DNA from: Macrocystis pyrifera
Taxonomy: Eukaryota; Sar; Phaeophyceae; Laminariales; Laminariaceae
Length of the DNA: 64,000 nt
Assembly: GCA_031763025.1 (NCBI GenBank)
Contig: JASSKH010000003.1
Span: 3,710,718 to 3,774,717 of the forward strand
Direction: 5' to 3'
Made by a program: the position numbers and the translations under genes. Each line of letters begins with the position of its first letter. Positions within the stretch are counted from its first letter, which is position 1. The notes under the pieces are model-generated. The model made no database searches, had not been told where the DNA came from, and saw nothing but the letters and a program-made list of their open reading frames with translations. This document shows positions 33,090-42,687 of this stretch, piece by piece.

Positions 33090-33640
33090 GCCAACAGCGA
33101 ATCGATGAGCTACTGACTACCTGGTATTGCTGTGTAGCAAAGTAGCTATTCCGGGGGACCATAGTAAATAGGACCAAATATTTTTAGTACAAAAAGGGAA
33201 ATGTATAGGTTTTTGTGCGCACCGCAGGTCCTATTTACTACGCCCCCCATAATATGTCATTGTCTTCATGCCCCATATATTGGGTGCAACAGGCATGGCG
33301 AATGTCGTGTACGAGTTTGACAAAGGCGCAACCTTGCCTCCTAACATACAGGATCAAATAACAACATACATTCATGCGACGATCACAAGTATGAAGGCAG
33401 ATGGTGCGCACGCCGAGGGCAAAAAACAGCCTGCTTGAAACCAACTCTAGCCTGTCACAGCTTCAGCGTTGCCATATCCACACCATCTGGAATGCCGGCC
33501 GGCGGAATGTTTAACACACAACCTGGCGGCGAGAGAGTGAGCCGGGAAAAACAAATACAATCATGGCGAAGAGGATACATTCACGCCCCCCCCCCTGAAA
33601 ACTCGAGGTCGCCACTTTTGAATTTCAGGGGGGGATACAA
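33090..33640 (+). pseudogene. inverted degenerate copy of the convergent gene at 55567-55874
   Basis: The plus strand carries, in the same order, GTGGCCACGTACTCTGTCGC, GCGAATGTCGTGTACGAGTT, TTGCCTCC(T)AACA, and CATCTGGAATGCCGGCCGGC followed by GGAATGTTT. These align with the minus strand of 55567-56010. The copy lost the GTAACA donor found in the intact copy. A MITE (33149-33251) lies inside. It forms the outer part of the inverted duplication described in the findings. Confidence 0.6.
33149..33251. mobile_element. MITE (GGGGGACCATAG family), copy 2
   Basis: TIRs CCGGGGGACCATAGTAAATA and (reverse complement) GGGGGGCGTAGTAAATAGGA, AT-rich middle, no coding capacity. Confidence 0.8.
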
Positions 33641-34050
33641 AAGACCCCAACCGTTATTGTTTTACAGCGGTGACCCCCCTATTGAAAACACACGCCCCTC
33701 TTGCCAGCCAAAACGATGTGCCAGTTACCGTGTAACCATGATCATGTGACAGCAGCGCGTCCCCGCGCAATAACCTCGCAGAAAACGCAGCCGTGCTGCA
33801 TTGTACATGCCACTCAAGTCTTCGGGTATACGAAACAGGGGCCTGTGGGGCCATAAAGCCTGCTAAATCTGACGAGGGTGCACGGTGTACCCTAATCGAA
33901 ACATCCGGGTGCTTGAAATAATATTTTCTCGTGGTTGGATTTCGTGTGTTTATCGTTGCAGTATAGCACTTGATTCAGCGATATGAGGTTGCGACCGTGC
34001 GATTCAACCCGTACTGACTATAAGCAACACACCTGCGGCGGCGAAATCTA

Positions 34051-36980
34051 TTTGGTGGGATTGGCCGTTCCCCTTGACTTGCGCTTCGCGTATAATCTGC
34101 GAGGCAAGTACATGGAGACAACGCCGAGCAGCAGTTGTGTACGCTGGCGTGTAGCACACAGCTTATAAATGCACAGGCACGTAAGAACAAACGGTTTGTG
34201 CCCTTACGGCATTGAGAGCCAATAATTTTACCGCCTCGGCACCGCGGGCAACTTGCCCTACTTCATGTGGCGCGACGCGGGATGGTTTATCGTAGCGACC
34301 CGACACATAGACCAACTTCAACCGGAACTTTCACAGCACCTTCCGAGAATAACAATGGCAACAGCTGTTGGTAAGACTCCCGTCCAGGTCAAAGCAATGA
34401 CTCCCAGGTACACCTCCAGAAATATCGAGCCGGCGACTGCAGTCGGAGCAGCATATTGTCCCTGGCCTTTTTTTTTTTTATCCTTCGGCGGATTGGTAAA
34501 AATAAAGCTCAAGCTCACCACACTTCCACCTTCCAATTTCGTGTCGTATGTCGATTTAGCCCATAGCTCCCTTTGTAACATCAGAACAGGCTGTCGTTAC
34601 CCCTGGAGTTTGGGCACGTTGACTCGACCTGACCCCCGAGAGGAGCAGGCGCGGTAGAGATAGCCACCCGGGAGAGTCATCTCTCCCGGGTAGTGTGGGA
34701 CTTGCGCGAGCTCACCCACTAAGAAAAGCCGAGGCTATGCCCCTGGCGGTTTCCCATGAACCACGCGACCACCAGCGCGGCCATGGCCAACAAGACGATT
34801 GCTCCTAGGAACACCGGTGACGAACGAGCAAACCTGTCGTTTTAGAACACGGTGGAAAACGGACAGCGCGACAAAGTTCTAAAGGATCGTACTGCACGAA
34901 ATGGAACCCAAATAAACTCCAGACCCCTCTTTCGGGGTCAAGACTATTTGGAGAAGGACGTATACGCGCGTGTAGCATCATCTCCGTCTAACATTAAATC
35001 GAGGTGTGTCCTCTCTCAGCGTACGTGTGTGCATGTGCAACGACGGACGTCTTTAATGTTTCACTCGTATGTACGAGGACCCGCAGTGTCTAGCTACACG
35101 CCTTTCCGAGAGTAGAGAGAGAGCTGTTGACCACCGAACAGCCCATTATACTAAGACATCACGAGGATATGCAGCCGTAAAACTTCATCCGGATAGTGGG
35201 TCCACGCGTAAGTCTTCTTGGCTGGTACTTGATACATTAGTGTTTTTAAGGCGGGAAGGGGGCATGCGTTCGACTTGGGTGCAGTCGAGGGCGCGGCTAC
35301 AAAATGCTTATCGTTTCGTTGTCTATGGTGTTGCTCGCGCTCGCTCCCCACCATTCGCCACTACTCTCGATCGAGGTGTAGAGGTGTTACTGTAGTTTCT
35401 GCTTGACTACACGTCGGGCTCACTGGGCATCGCGTTATGAGGTGCAGCTCCAGTCCTGCAGATGAGACACCCCACCCCGGAACGACGGGGGGGGGGGAAG
35501 GTAAGCAGAACATTTCGGCGGCGCACGCGAAACGTAGGGAAAACCAAACCGCGCACCTTGGTATGTCCCTCGCCGTGTAATGAAATAAAAAATGTGGTAC
35601 GAAATATATACCCATGGGAAACATTCGGTCCCGAAGTTAAGTGGCAAATCATCGAAGTTGAGAGAGCTACGCAGAGCAGTTAGTTTTCGCCTTGCACTGC
35701 TTCGATGAAAATTCCTTGCGCCGGCCCTCGACGATTTGGAAGCCGAGCGCTGACAGAGTGCTGCTTGGAAAATAAATTTGAACGTACTGCTGTGGTTGCG
35801 TGCAAACCACTGTACAGCAGCTACGCCATACACGCCAGCAAGTTTGTCGAACAGTTACCGCCGTAGGAATCGTTTGATGAACCACTGATCTTCCTCAGCT
35901 CCCCCCCCCTTCCCCCTTTTATACCCACCCGTTGGGGCTTAACGCAAAATAGATTCACCCGCAACTTCGATTGTTGTCTGGGACGTATTCGCTTTGTTCC
36001 ATTCACTGGCACAGGCCGTGCCCGCCCCCACACTTCTCGTGCCGCCGCGCCGATTTTCTGGTGACCGCTAATCCGCGTGCCTAACGTACGCGCATCAAAA
36101 CGCAGAGTCTACTGCTGTATATACGACGCGTAATCCGCAACACCTGACGTTTCTGAGGTTTCTAACTAAAAGAGCTCTTCACTCCCACCGAATACGTGTT
36201 CCAGCCACAGTAACAGTGCAGCCCAATGTACCCAATGAATCATCGAAAAGCCCGGGTTTATCATGAGAAACCCGGGAAAAAAGTAATGGCGTTCCGACCA
36301 TATCGGGCTAAGGAGCCTGGCCAGTCGGACCGTGTTTTGACCAAAAGGTGCTACATTTATTTTCGACACGTGTCGCACAACAAACAAAAACGCTGTAGCA
36401 CCCTTACTGAGCAATACGCTTCGGCCCCGTGCACCGTGCTGTTGATGATGTTACGTAGGACATTCCCGGGGACGGAAGTCGTTCCCCACCAATCGTTGCA
36501 CCAGGAGACTCCGTCCGGCACGCCTCCCTCCTTCACCCCCGACGCGAAACACGTGTGCATGCCACGAATGGTTGTGGCGATTGCGGACGTTTTTTACCGT
36601 TTAGAAACTCCCCGGCATCACGACCACCGTTTCGTGCATGGGCGACCAGTTCGTATTAAGAATGACGATTGTTCGGGGTTACATGTGGCGCAAGCCTCAA
36701 AGCATATGCGTGTACAACTGTGCGGTCCGGCTCGGGGTTGGAGCTCGGTGAAAAACATGATGTTTACTTCGTGCTGCGGAAGGTTGTGTACACCCGGACC
36801 TGTCTCTGGACACGGCTTTTTTCACCGCCCGAGCTACTGGTTCGACGCATACTTCTTGGCATGATGTGTCCAACCAATAGTGCCATATTGAGCACCACAA
36901 CGCAAAGGTGGATGTCGGCCGCCCCGGCGTTCGCTGCACATATATCCGAGCGCTGAAGATTAGTCTGACTCGAGGGCAAG
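34051..36980 (-). pseudogene. inverted, intron-containing pseudogene copy of the Cys-rich membrane gene (3' half)
   Basis: Minus-strand matches to exons of the intact gene, in the same order: the CA(A/V)NxGxADI exon (about 36870-36943), APTPSRT (about 36735-36790), CFASG...VPDGVSWCN...SVPGNV (36420-36560), the DWSC exon (about 35425-35465), the RAL..C.Q.ERMP exon, the TM exon (AVAGSI, AVAIVILGR), and the terminal LYAKRK exon (34051-34095). Introns are kept, so it arose by DNA duplication, not retroposition. Lesions: a 1-nt deletion near 36575, +1 in the LYTH exon, TAA in the DWSC exon, +1 in the ERMP exon, a 2-nt deletion before TM1, and a 272-bp retroposon at 34466-34737. Confidence 0.72.
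34466..34737 (-). mobile_element. retroposed insertion (SINE-like, poly-A tail) inside the pseudogene
   Basis: 272 bp flanked by 10-bp TG(T/C)CCCTGGC duplications (34456-34465 and 34738-34747). On the minus strand it ends in a poly-A run. The intact paralogue near 54600 is the empty site. It contains a perfect 11-bp hairpin (34666-34691, loop TCAT). A GGTCGAGTC word resembles a Pol III B box. Confidence 0.8.
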
Positions 36981-36989
36981 CCCTGCTGT

Positions 36990-37130
36990 GCTGCTGCTGC
37001 TGCTGCTGCTGCTGTCCAGTTGTTTTATGTACTCCAAACGCTGGGGCACACACCGAAGACGCGAGCGAGGAGCTTTTTCAGCCGTTTGAAAACCGCTTTT
37101 TCAGCCGTTTGAAAACCGCATCTCCTTCGA
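36990..37130. repeat. (CTG)n and a 25-bp tandem duplication
   Basis: A short CTG run at 36988-37015, then two copies of CTTTTTCAGCCGTTTGAAAA at 37071-37115. Confidence 0.8.
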
Positions 37131-37554
37131 GTTTCTGGCGTGAATTTCTGCCCGCTGAGTGACAATATTTTTTTTCTTGTGTTATTATAAGTTGATCAAG
37201 AAAACCACCGACTATTCCAAGTTATTAAACCATTCTCGATTTTTCTGTCCCAAAGTAACCACTACTATGATAGTAATAGCTTAGAATTAGACATTGCAAC
37301 ACGTGCGGCTGTATTATGTAAAATATTCCATGACTTTATTCTTCCTTTTGGAAAGACAAAAACATGATAAGCGAAGTCTTAAATGTATCTGCTGCAAGTG
37401 AAGTGCTGCCGCTGCCACAAGCGGTTTATATTATCTTTCCGACGGAAATCCTTGACGAAAAAAAATATTACGCGCAGACGCTCTATAAATGCTTCTCTGC
37501 GGCACAGAAACCTCGTGTCAATTTAGTCGGTCGTTTACTTTGTACTCGACGAAC

Positions 37555-37668
37555 ACCGACGAGCAGTCGGGATTGCTGAACCCTCTGCGCGATAAAAATG
37601 AAGGTACGTACCCGGGGGGGGAGAATGGACTACACCTACCTGACCTATGGCAACGGCTTGTCCAGTTT
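37555..37668 (+). mobile_element. SINE body fragment
   Basis: GACGAGCAGTCGGGATTGCT, GAACCCTCTGCGCGATAAAA and CGGCTTGTCCAG match the body of the SINE at 6525-6850 in order. It is truncated where the MITE pair begins. Confidence 0.7.
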
Positions 37669-37671
37669 TTA

Positions 37672-37870
37672 TTTCGGGGGACCATAGTATATAGGACCAA
37701 ATATTGTTAGAAAAAATAGGGAAATATAAAGGGTTTTGTGTGTACCCTAGGTTCAATTTACTATTACGGGGGACAATAGTAAATAGGACCAAATATTGTT
37801 AGTGAAAACAAGTAAATATATAGGTTTTTATGTACACCACAGGTCCTGTTAACTGTGGACCCCCGTAATA
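37672..37870. mobile_element. tandem pair of MITEs (GGGGGACCATAG family)
   Basis: Two adjacent copies in the same orientation (junction near 37763), each with CGGGGGACMATAGTAWATAG and AGGTYC ends. Confidence 0.75.
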
Positions 37871-38449
37871 TGTTCCCCCGTAATAGAAACTGGACAGTAA
37901 AAGCGAGACAGAGGCATTCAAAGGTAGGGGTGCAGCCGAATTTTGGAGCTCCTCACATGAGGCGCCCGAAACAGCATTTCGAAGAAATTCGTTTACGCAA
38001 CCCGACCAACAATACGTCTTCTATGTGCTACAGTAGTAGTCCTAAAACAAGTATACTACTGCTGCAGTAACGTTTGCAAACGTTTGGCCCAAAACGTGCG
38101 ACAACTACCGTGGGAGGACTCGGTAACAAAAACATGAATGAAAAGGTTGTAAATAATGTGCGAGAACCACCGATCGATAAGAACGCCCCTTCCGAACCAC
38201 GACGCCGATTACCGTATCCCATGCCCCAGCCTATGTACGACCACCAGTATTTACAATGAGGCGCGCAGACGTTCGATTTGATTCAAGACCCACCCGCTGG
38301 GATGCCTCCGTATTGGTAGAGCAAACTGAGAACAGTGGTGGAATGCGTATCATCGAGGGCAATGACAATGTGTTTTTACAGTGGAGCGACGTGGCATGAT
38401 ATGTGACAACACAAAATGCTTGTGCAACATGGGCACTGCGAGCAGTATG

Positions 38450-38560
38450 CTGGGCAAGTCGAGCATTAGTCCAGTAGCAACAGCGGCAAAGTGCGGCGCA
38501 ATCGAAATCAAGGTTCCACAACTCGGGCAGACTATGAGCCGATTCTCGATCTAAACTTTT
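38450..38560 (+). pseudogene. diverged inverted copy of the 43280-43383 sequence
   Basis: GGAACCTTGATTTCGATTGC (minus strand) matches GGAACCTCGATTTCAATTGC at 43304-43323 on the plus strand. The conserved translated core is GAIEI(K/E)VP. An AG|TAG acceptor-like site is shared. Whether it is an exon or a repeat is unresolved. Confidence 0.35.
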
Positions 38561-38884
38561 TGGGGGTAGATATATTCATTACCGGTCTCACCGGCGATGT
38601 ATGTAGCACTACCGGTTGGTAGTAGTTCACCTTGCTGCCGGGTGGGAGCCGCCGTATAACATGCACGCTCTACGGACATGTTTTCTGGGTGGGATGTGTA
38701 CCACCAGGTACAGCACAAAGATCCCGCACAACTTATCATAACGGCGGGTTAGGATCTACGGTAGATCTGATCTAGGTCGTGGTCTGTTTGACGTGTGCAA
38801 GTTTTCACGATGAATTTCAATCGCTCGAATACAACCTGCAACCTGCAGCAATCTTAATATGTCGGAAATATGCTTTGTTGGCAG

Positions 38885-39262
38885 CTGTTATAAGGATTTT
38901 ACCCTGGGCGGGGGAATCGACCGATGTTTTACCCCTTCCTATAGCTCAGTCGGTGATATCATCACATTTGGCGTCGTCGAGTACAAGGGTTTGAGTCTCA
39001 ATTCGAACGTATCTTTTATAGAAGCGCTTGCTCGGGGTGCCTCCCTAAAAACACACCTTCCTGGTTCCCCAGATACTGAAACGAAGCGGGTAGGTCAGCG
39101 TACGGCCGTCGTATACGGTCCCGACGCCCCAAAGATCCCCCCCATTCAGAGGAGGAGAGAGTGTACTGAAGACTACCCTGGGCTGGGTAATCGATCGATC
39201 TTTCACCTCGATAGCTCAGTAGGTAACAATACCTTCCTTCACACCGCCTCACCGCAGGCTAC
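38885..39262 (+). mobile_element. tRNA-derived SINE-like element, head repeated at both ends
   Basis: TATAGCTCAGTCGGTGATAT (A-box consensus TRGCNNAGNNGG) is followed by GGGTTTGAGTCTC (B box). A second head, GATAGCTCAGTAGGTAACAA, comes about 260 bp later, preceded each time by ACCCTGGGC(G/T)GGG and AATCGA. A diverged copy lies inverted at 41743-42093. Confidence 0.6.
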
Positions 39263-39569
39263 AGCCGAAACATCGTAGTTTAAAAATCTTCTCAACGATC
39301 ATCCGCTGCTCACTACTGCATGTACTGAAAGAAATTTCAGCACCATATCGACAGCGTTCGAGAAGGACTGTTCACAGGACAAAACCAACGGGGCACAAGG
39401 CTGAACCTAAAGCTATCGCCGCGGCATCACGCCCCTAACCTACATATATAGTATGGTGCTGTTGTCGCAATCTCTTGCATGCACTGTTGAGCTTTACAAG
39501 TACTGCTTCGGGCAATTGCAACGTATCTCGTACGATGTTTCGGCGTACCTGGGTCCAGCATCCCCCGGA

Positions 39570-40760
39570 GGGCCCACCTCATTATTGGTTAGTGGGTGGA
39601 AGTAGAAGGGCAGTTCCCATTCGACTTCCATCCGACTTCCCAAACTTCTAAATTACTTCGAAATGGAAGTTCAGCTTCCAAATGGCTTCCAAACGAAAGT
39701 TAAATGGAAGTCAAATGGAAGTAGATGGAAGCTCAAATGGAAGCACATGGCAGTTTTGATGGAAGTACATGCAAGTGGAAGCTTCCATGTTACTAAGTAA
39801 AATAGAAGTAAATCCACGAAAAAGGTAACCTTCTATGCATTTCTGCGGTAACTTCCATGTAAGTCCGCAGAAGCTTCCATCCACTCCTATATGCAAGCAC
39901 GACTTTCACCTATTTCCGCCCACTTTCATTCCTTTCCAAGAAGCTTCCAGTACTTCTATTTGGCCTTTATGCTTACGGAAACTTTCATCTACGTCCGCAA
40001 AAACTTCTATCCACTCTCATCCGACGATTTCGAACCATTTACGGTTTGTGCTTCGCGCTCACGGCCCCTGGCGGCTCCAGCGGAGGGCTAATTATATTTC
40101 TGCACCTTGTGGGCGGGAGCAAGGTGCCGAATGGGATCACATCCTGGGATCAGGTCCGGGTGGGATCAGGTCTGGGTGGGATCAGGAGGAAACCAAGAAG
40201 GGGGATGTTTTTTTTTCCGACGATTACGGACGCACGTGGGAGTTTCCTTGAAAACAGAAGTCAGATTGAAGTTTTGGACGTTGAACAGAAGTCGAACGGA
40301 AGCTAGGTGGAAGTAGGTGAAAGTGGATGGAAGTAGATGGAACTATATTAGAATCAGGATGTATAGAAGCTTAGTGGAAGCTCGACCAAATCTTCCACCG
40401 GGCATCGTCATGGAAGCTTCCACTTTCCTTCCAATTTAAAGGCTTCCACTATTACGGGGGACCATAGTAAATGTAACAAGATTTTGTTAGTAAAAATAGG
40501 GAAATATATAGTTTTTTTTGTGTGTACGGTAGGTGCTATTACTATGGTCCTCCGTAATAGTTTCCAAAGTGAAAACTTCCATCCATAGCTTCCATTCAAC
40601 TTCCATTCAAATTCCAAAATTTCCATTCGACTTCCAAAAATTCCATTTGACTTCCATTCCACTTCCATTTGGAAGATGAATGGAAGTGAGGGAAGTTGAA
40701 TGGAAGTCGAATTGAAGCTTCCACTTCATTTACTAAACAATGAGGAGCACCACCGCTGGA
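39570..40760. mobile_element. GGAAGT-palindrome element, older copy
   Basis: About 1.2 kb dominated by GGAAGT/ACTTCC words in both orientations. It is bounded by CCACCTCATTATTGGTTAGT on the left and CATTTACTAAACAATGAGGA on the right, diverged inverted forms of the termini of the element at 44504-46288. A non-repeat island (40040-40230) includes a threefold TGGGATCAGGTC. A MITE is inserted at 40451-40560. Confidence 0.7.
40451..40560. mobile_element. MITE (GGGGGACCATAG family), copy 4, nested
   Basis: TACGGGGGACCATAGTAAAT and its inverted partner TACTATGGTCCTCCGTA, about 110 bp, inside the older GGAAGT element. Confidence 0.85.
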
Positions 40761-41044
40761 TGGCCTGCCGCTGATTCATCAGAATTATTGATGAATCCCA
40801 GGAGATAGGAAAAATACATGATGGTGAAACCGTCGTTGACAACGCCACCAAACTCTGAATAGCAGTGGGTGCAGCATTAACCAGGCACGGTGCGTGACGC
40901 CTGAAACCCCGAACGCCTCAAAATGCTTTACCCGTACGTCGTATACGAGTCTATCTCTCGCGTTCGCTCGTGGAGGCGGTGAGAGTATTCGGCTATTATT
41001 CTTGAACCGTCACATAAATTGTTGCCTTTCGTGATCAGTGCCTC

Positions 41045-41420
41045 GCCGCCCCCCTTGCAACTCGCAGTCCCTCTCTCCGATATCTCTCCTGATCGGCCGA
41101 TGGTTGCTACTCCGTGCCCACGTCACCCAACTGGTTCAGGGAGTGAGGGTTAGGGGTGCCTTCAGATTCGATGTCTCCTCGACCTGGCTGCTCAGTTGTG
41201 CGGATAGAAAAGTTTACGTCAACACGAAAAAAACGAGCTTCTTCGAGCCTTCATACGTCAGGTCCAACTCTCTCGTAGAAGGTCGAGGAGGCATCGAACC
41301 AGAAGGCATATCTAACCCTCCATACCCTAACCAGCTGGATGACGTGGGCACGAGATAGCAAAACCCCCAGCCAACACGGAGAGAGATTACAGGGAGGGAT
41401 GTATATGCGGGGCCGCGAGA
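41045..41420. repeat. inverted repeat, about 110-bp arms
   Basis: 41060-41185 and the reverse complement of 41280-41400 share CTCGTGCCCACGTCA-like, CAGCTGGTT(C)AGGG, GGAGGGTTAG and TTCGATGCCTCCTCGAC words. A small foldback element is possible. Confidence 0.55.
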
Positions 41421-41742
41421 CTATTGCGCGAAATATATCAAATTTGTGTCGGTTCGAGGAAAAAAAAAAATCTCGCCGCCGCCTCCATACGACGCGCGAA
41501 CGCAAGAACTTTCTGCTTTACACACTCGTGGAGTATTGTGAGGCGTTCGAGGTTAGCGGCGTCACGCACCATGCCTGATTCAAGCCCCACCAGGCGCTGC
41601 TCGGAGTTTGTTTGCTTTGCTGGTGTCGCCTTAATTATCAGGTTTTCCATGTTCCTGGCAGAAATATCTACTAAATCAGCTGCGGATCATCCCGCGAATG
41701 CTAAACCGAGGTGCGCCAACGTGAATGTGTTATCTATACCAG

Positions 41743-42093
41743 GTACAACGTACTGGGCTTTAGAGGTTAAAGATCGATCGATTACCCCGCCTAGAGTATC
41801 CCGTATAACCCTCTCCCCCCCTCTGAACGGCGAGATCTTTGCGGCGTCGGTACCGTATACGGCCGTGCGCTGACCTACAACCTTCGTTTCAATACCTGGG
41901 GAACCAGGGAGATACCTGGTGGTACGTTTTTAGGGGCGCACCCGCAAGAAAGCGTTTCTATTGTAAGTGAAACGTTCGAAGTGATATTAGAACTCGTGTC
42001 CTCGACGACGTCAAATGTGCATATATTACCTTATCAGCTATGGGGGTAAAAGACCGATCGATTACCCAGCCCAGGGTAATCCTTGTAACACTA
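41743..42093 (-). mobile_element. tRNA-derived SINE-like element, inverted copy
   Basis: The reverse complement matches 38885-39230 along its length (ACCCTGGGCTGGGTAATCGA, CGTCGTCGAG, GGTTCCCCAG, GGTCAGCGCACGGCCGTATA, GGTAATCGATCGATCTTTAA). Confidence 0.6.
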
Positions 42094-42094
42094 G

Positions 42095-42680
42095 CACGTG
42101 TACTTGGTGGGTATGTATCAATTGCACAACAAAGCAGCAGAAGTAGAGTTCTACATTCACGACAAGAGATTGGCAGAGATGATACTTGTCAGTAGCCGTC
42201 ATAGTCGTCACTCGACAACATTTTCGTCATCGGCATACATTTACGCTTTTCTACAGTAGGTGCAACAGGCAGTTTTCCAGTCTGTGAGTTGTAGTTTGAT
42301 TATCATAGCAGTACCAGGTATACACCAGCAGCTGTCTTTTACACATCTACTGCTGTGTGCACTCGACTTACACAGAAGAAGTCCCAGTAACAAGTAGTAT
42401 TTTGCATCTACTGTAGTACCTACATGATCTGTGGCAGCACATTACAGTAGTGCGTACTATTGGTATACGATGGGAAATATGTCGTCAGTATCCCTCCGGG
42501 ACCGGTAGCATAGTTTTAGTTCTGGTTGGAGCAACAATATAGACTACACGGGGGTCATGGGTATGGATGCACCCCAAGATATAGATGCTGATTTTTTTGA
42601 GTAAGACTGAGGGCCCCCGTGTTGTTTTTATGTTGAACGATACAAGTGTATTTATTTCCCTCTTTTTGTTTTGTCTTTGA
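42095..42680. other. region upstream of the Cys-rich membrane gene
   Basis: Noncoding, many CTACTGTAGTA / TACCAGGTATA words. No TATA box or other defined promoter element can be assigned. Confidence 0.4.
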
Positions 42681-42687
42681 ACGAAGT

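Noticed and set aside
36226-36864. 212-codon plus ORF resembling minus ORFs at 52134-52716
   Set aside because: Antisense to the conserved exons of the Cys-rich gene and its pseudogene; the sense frames carry the conserved Cys and splice sites.
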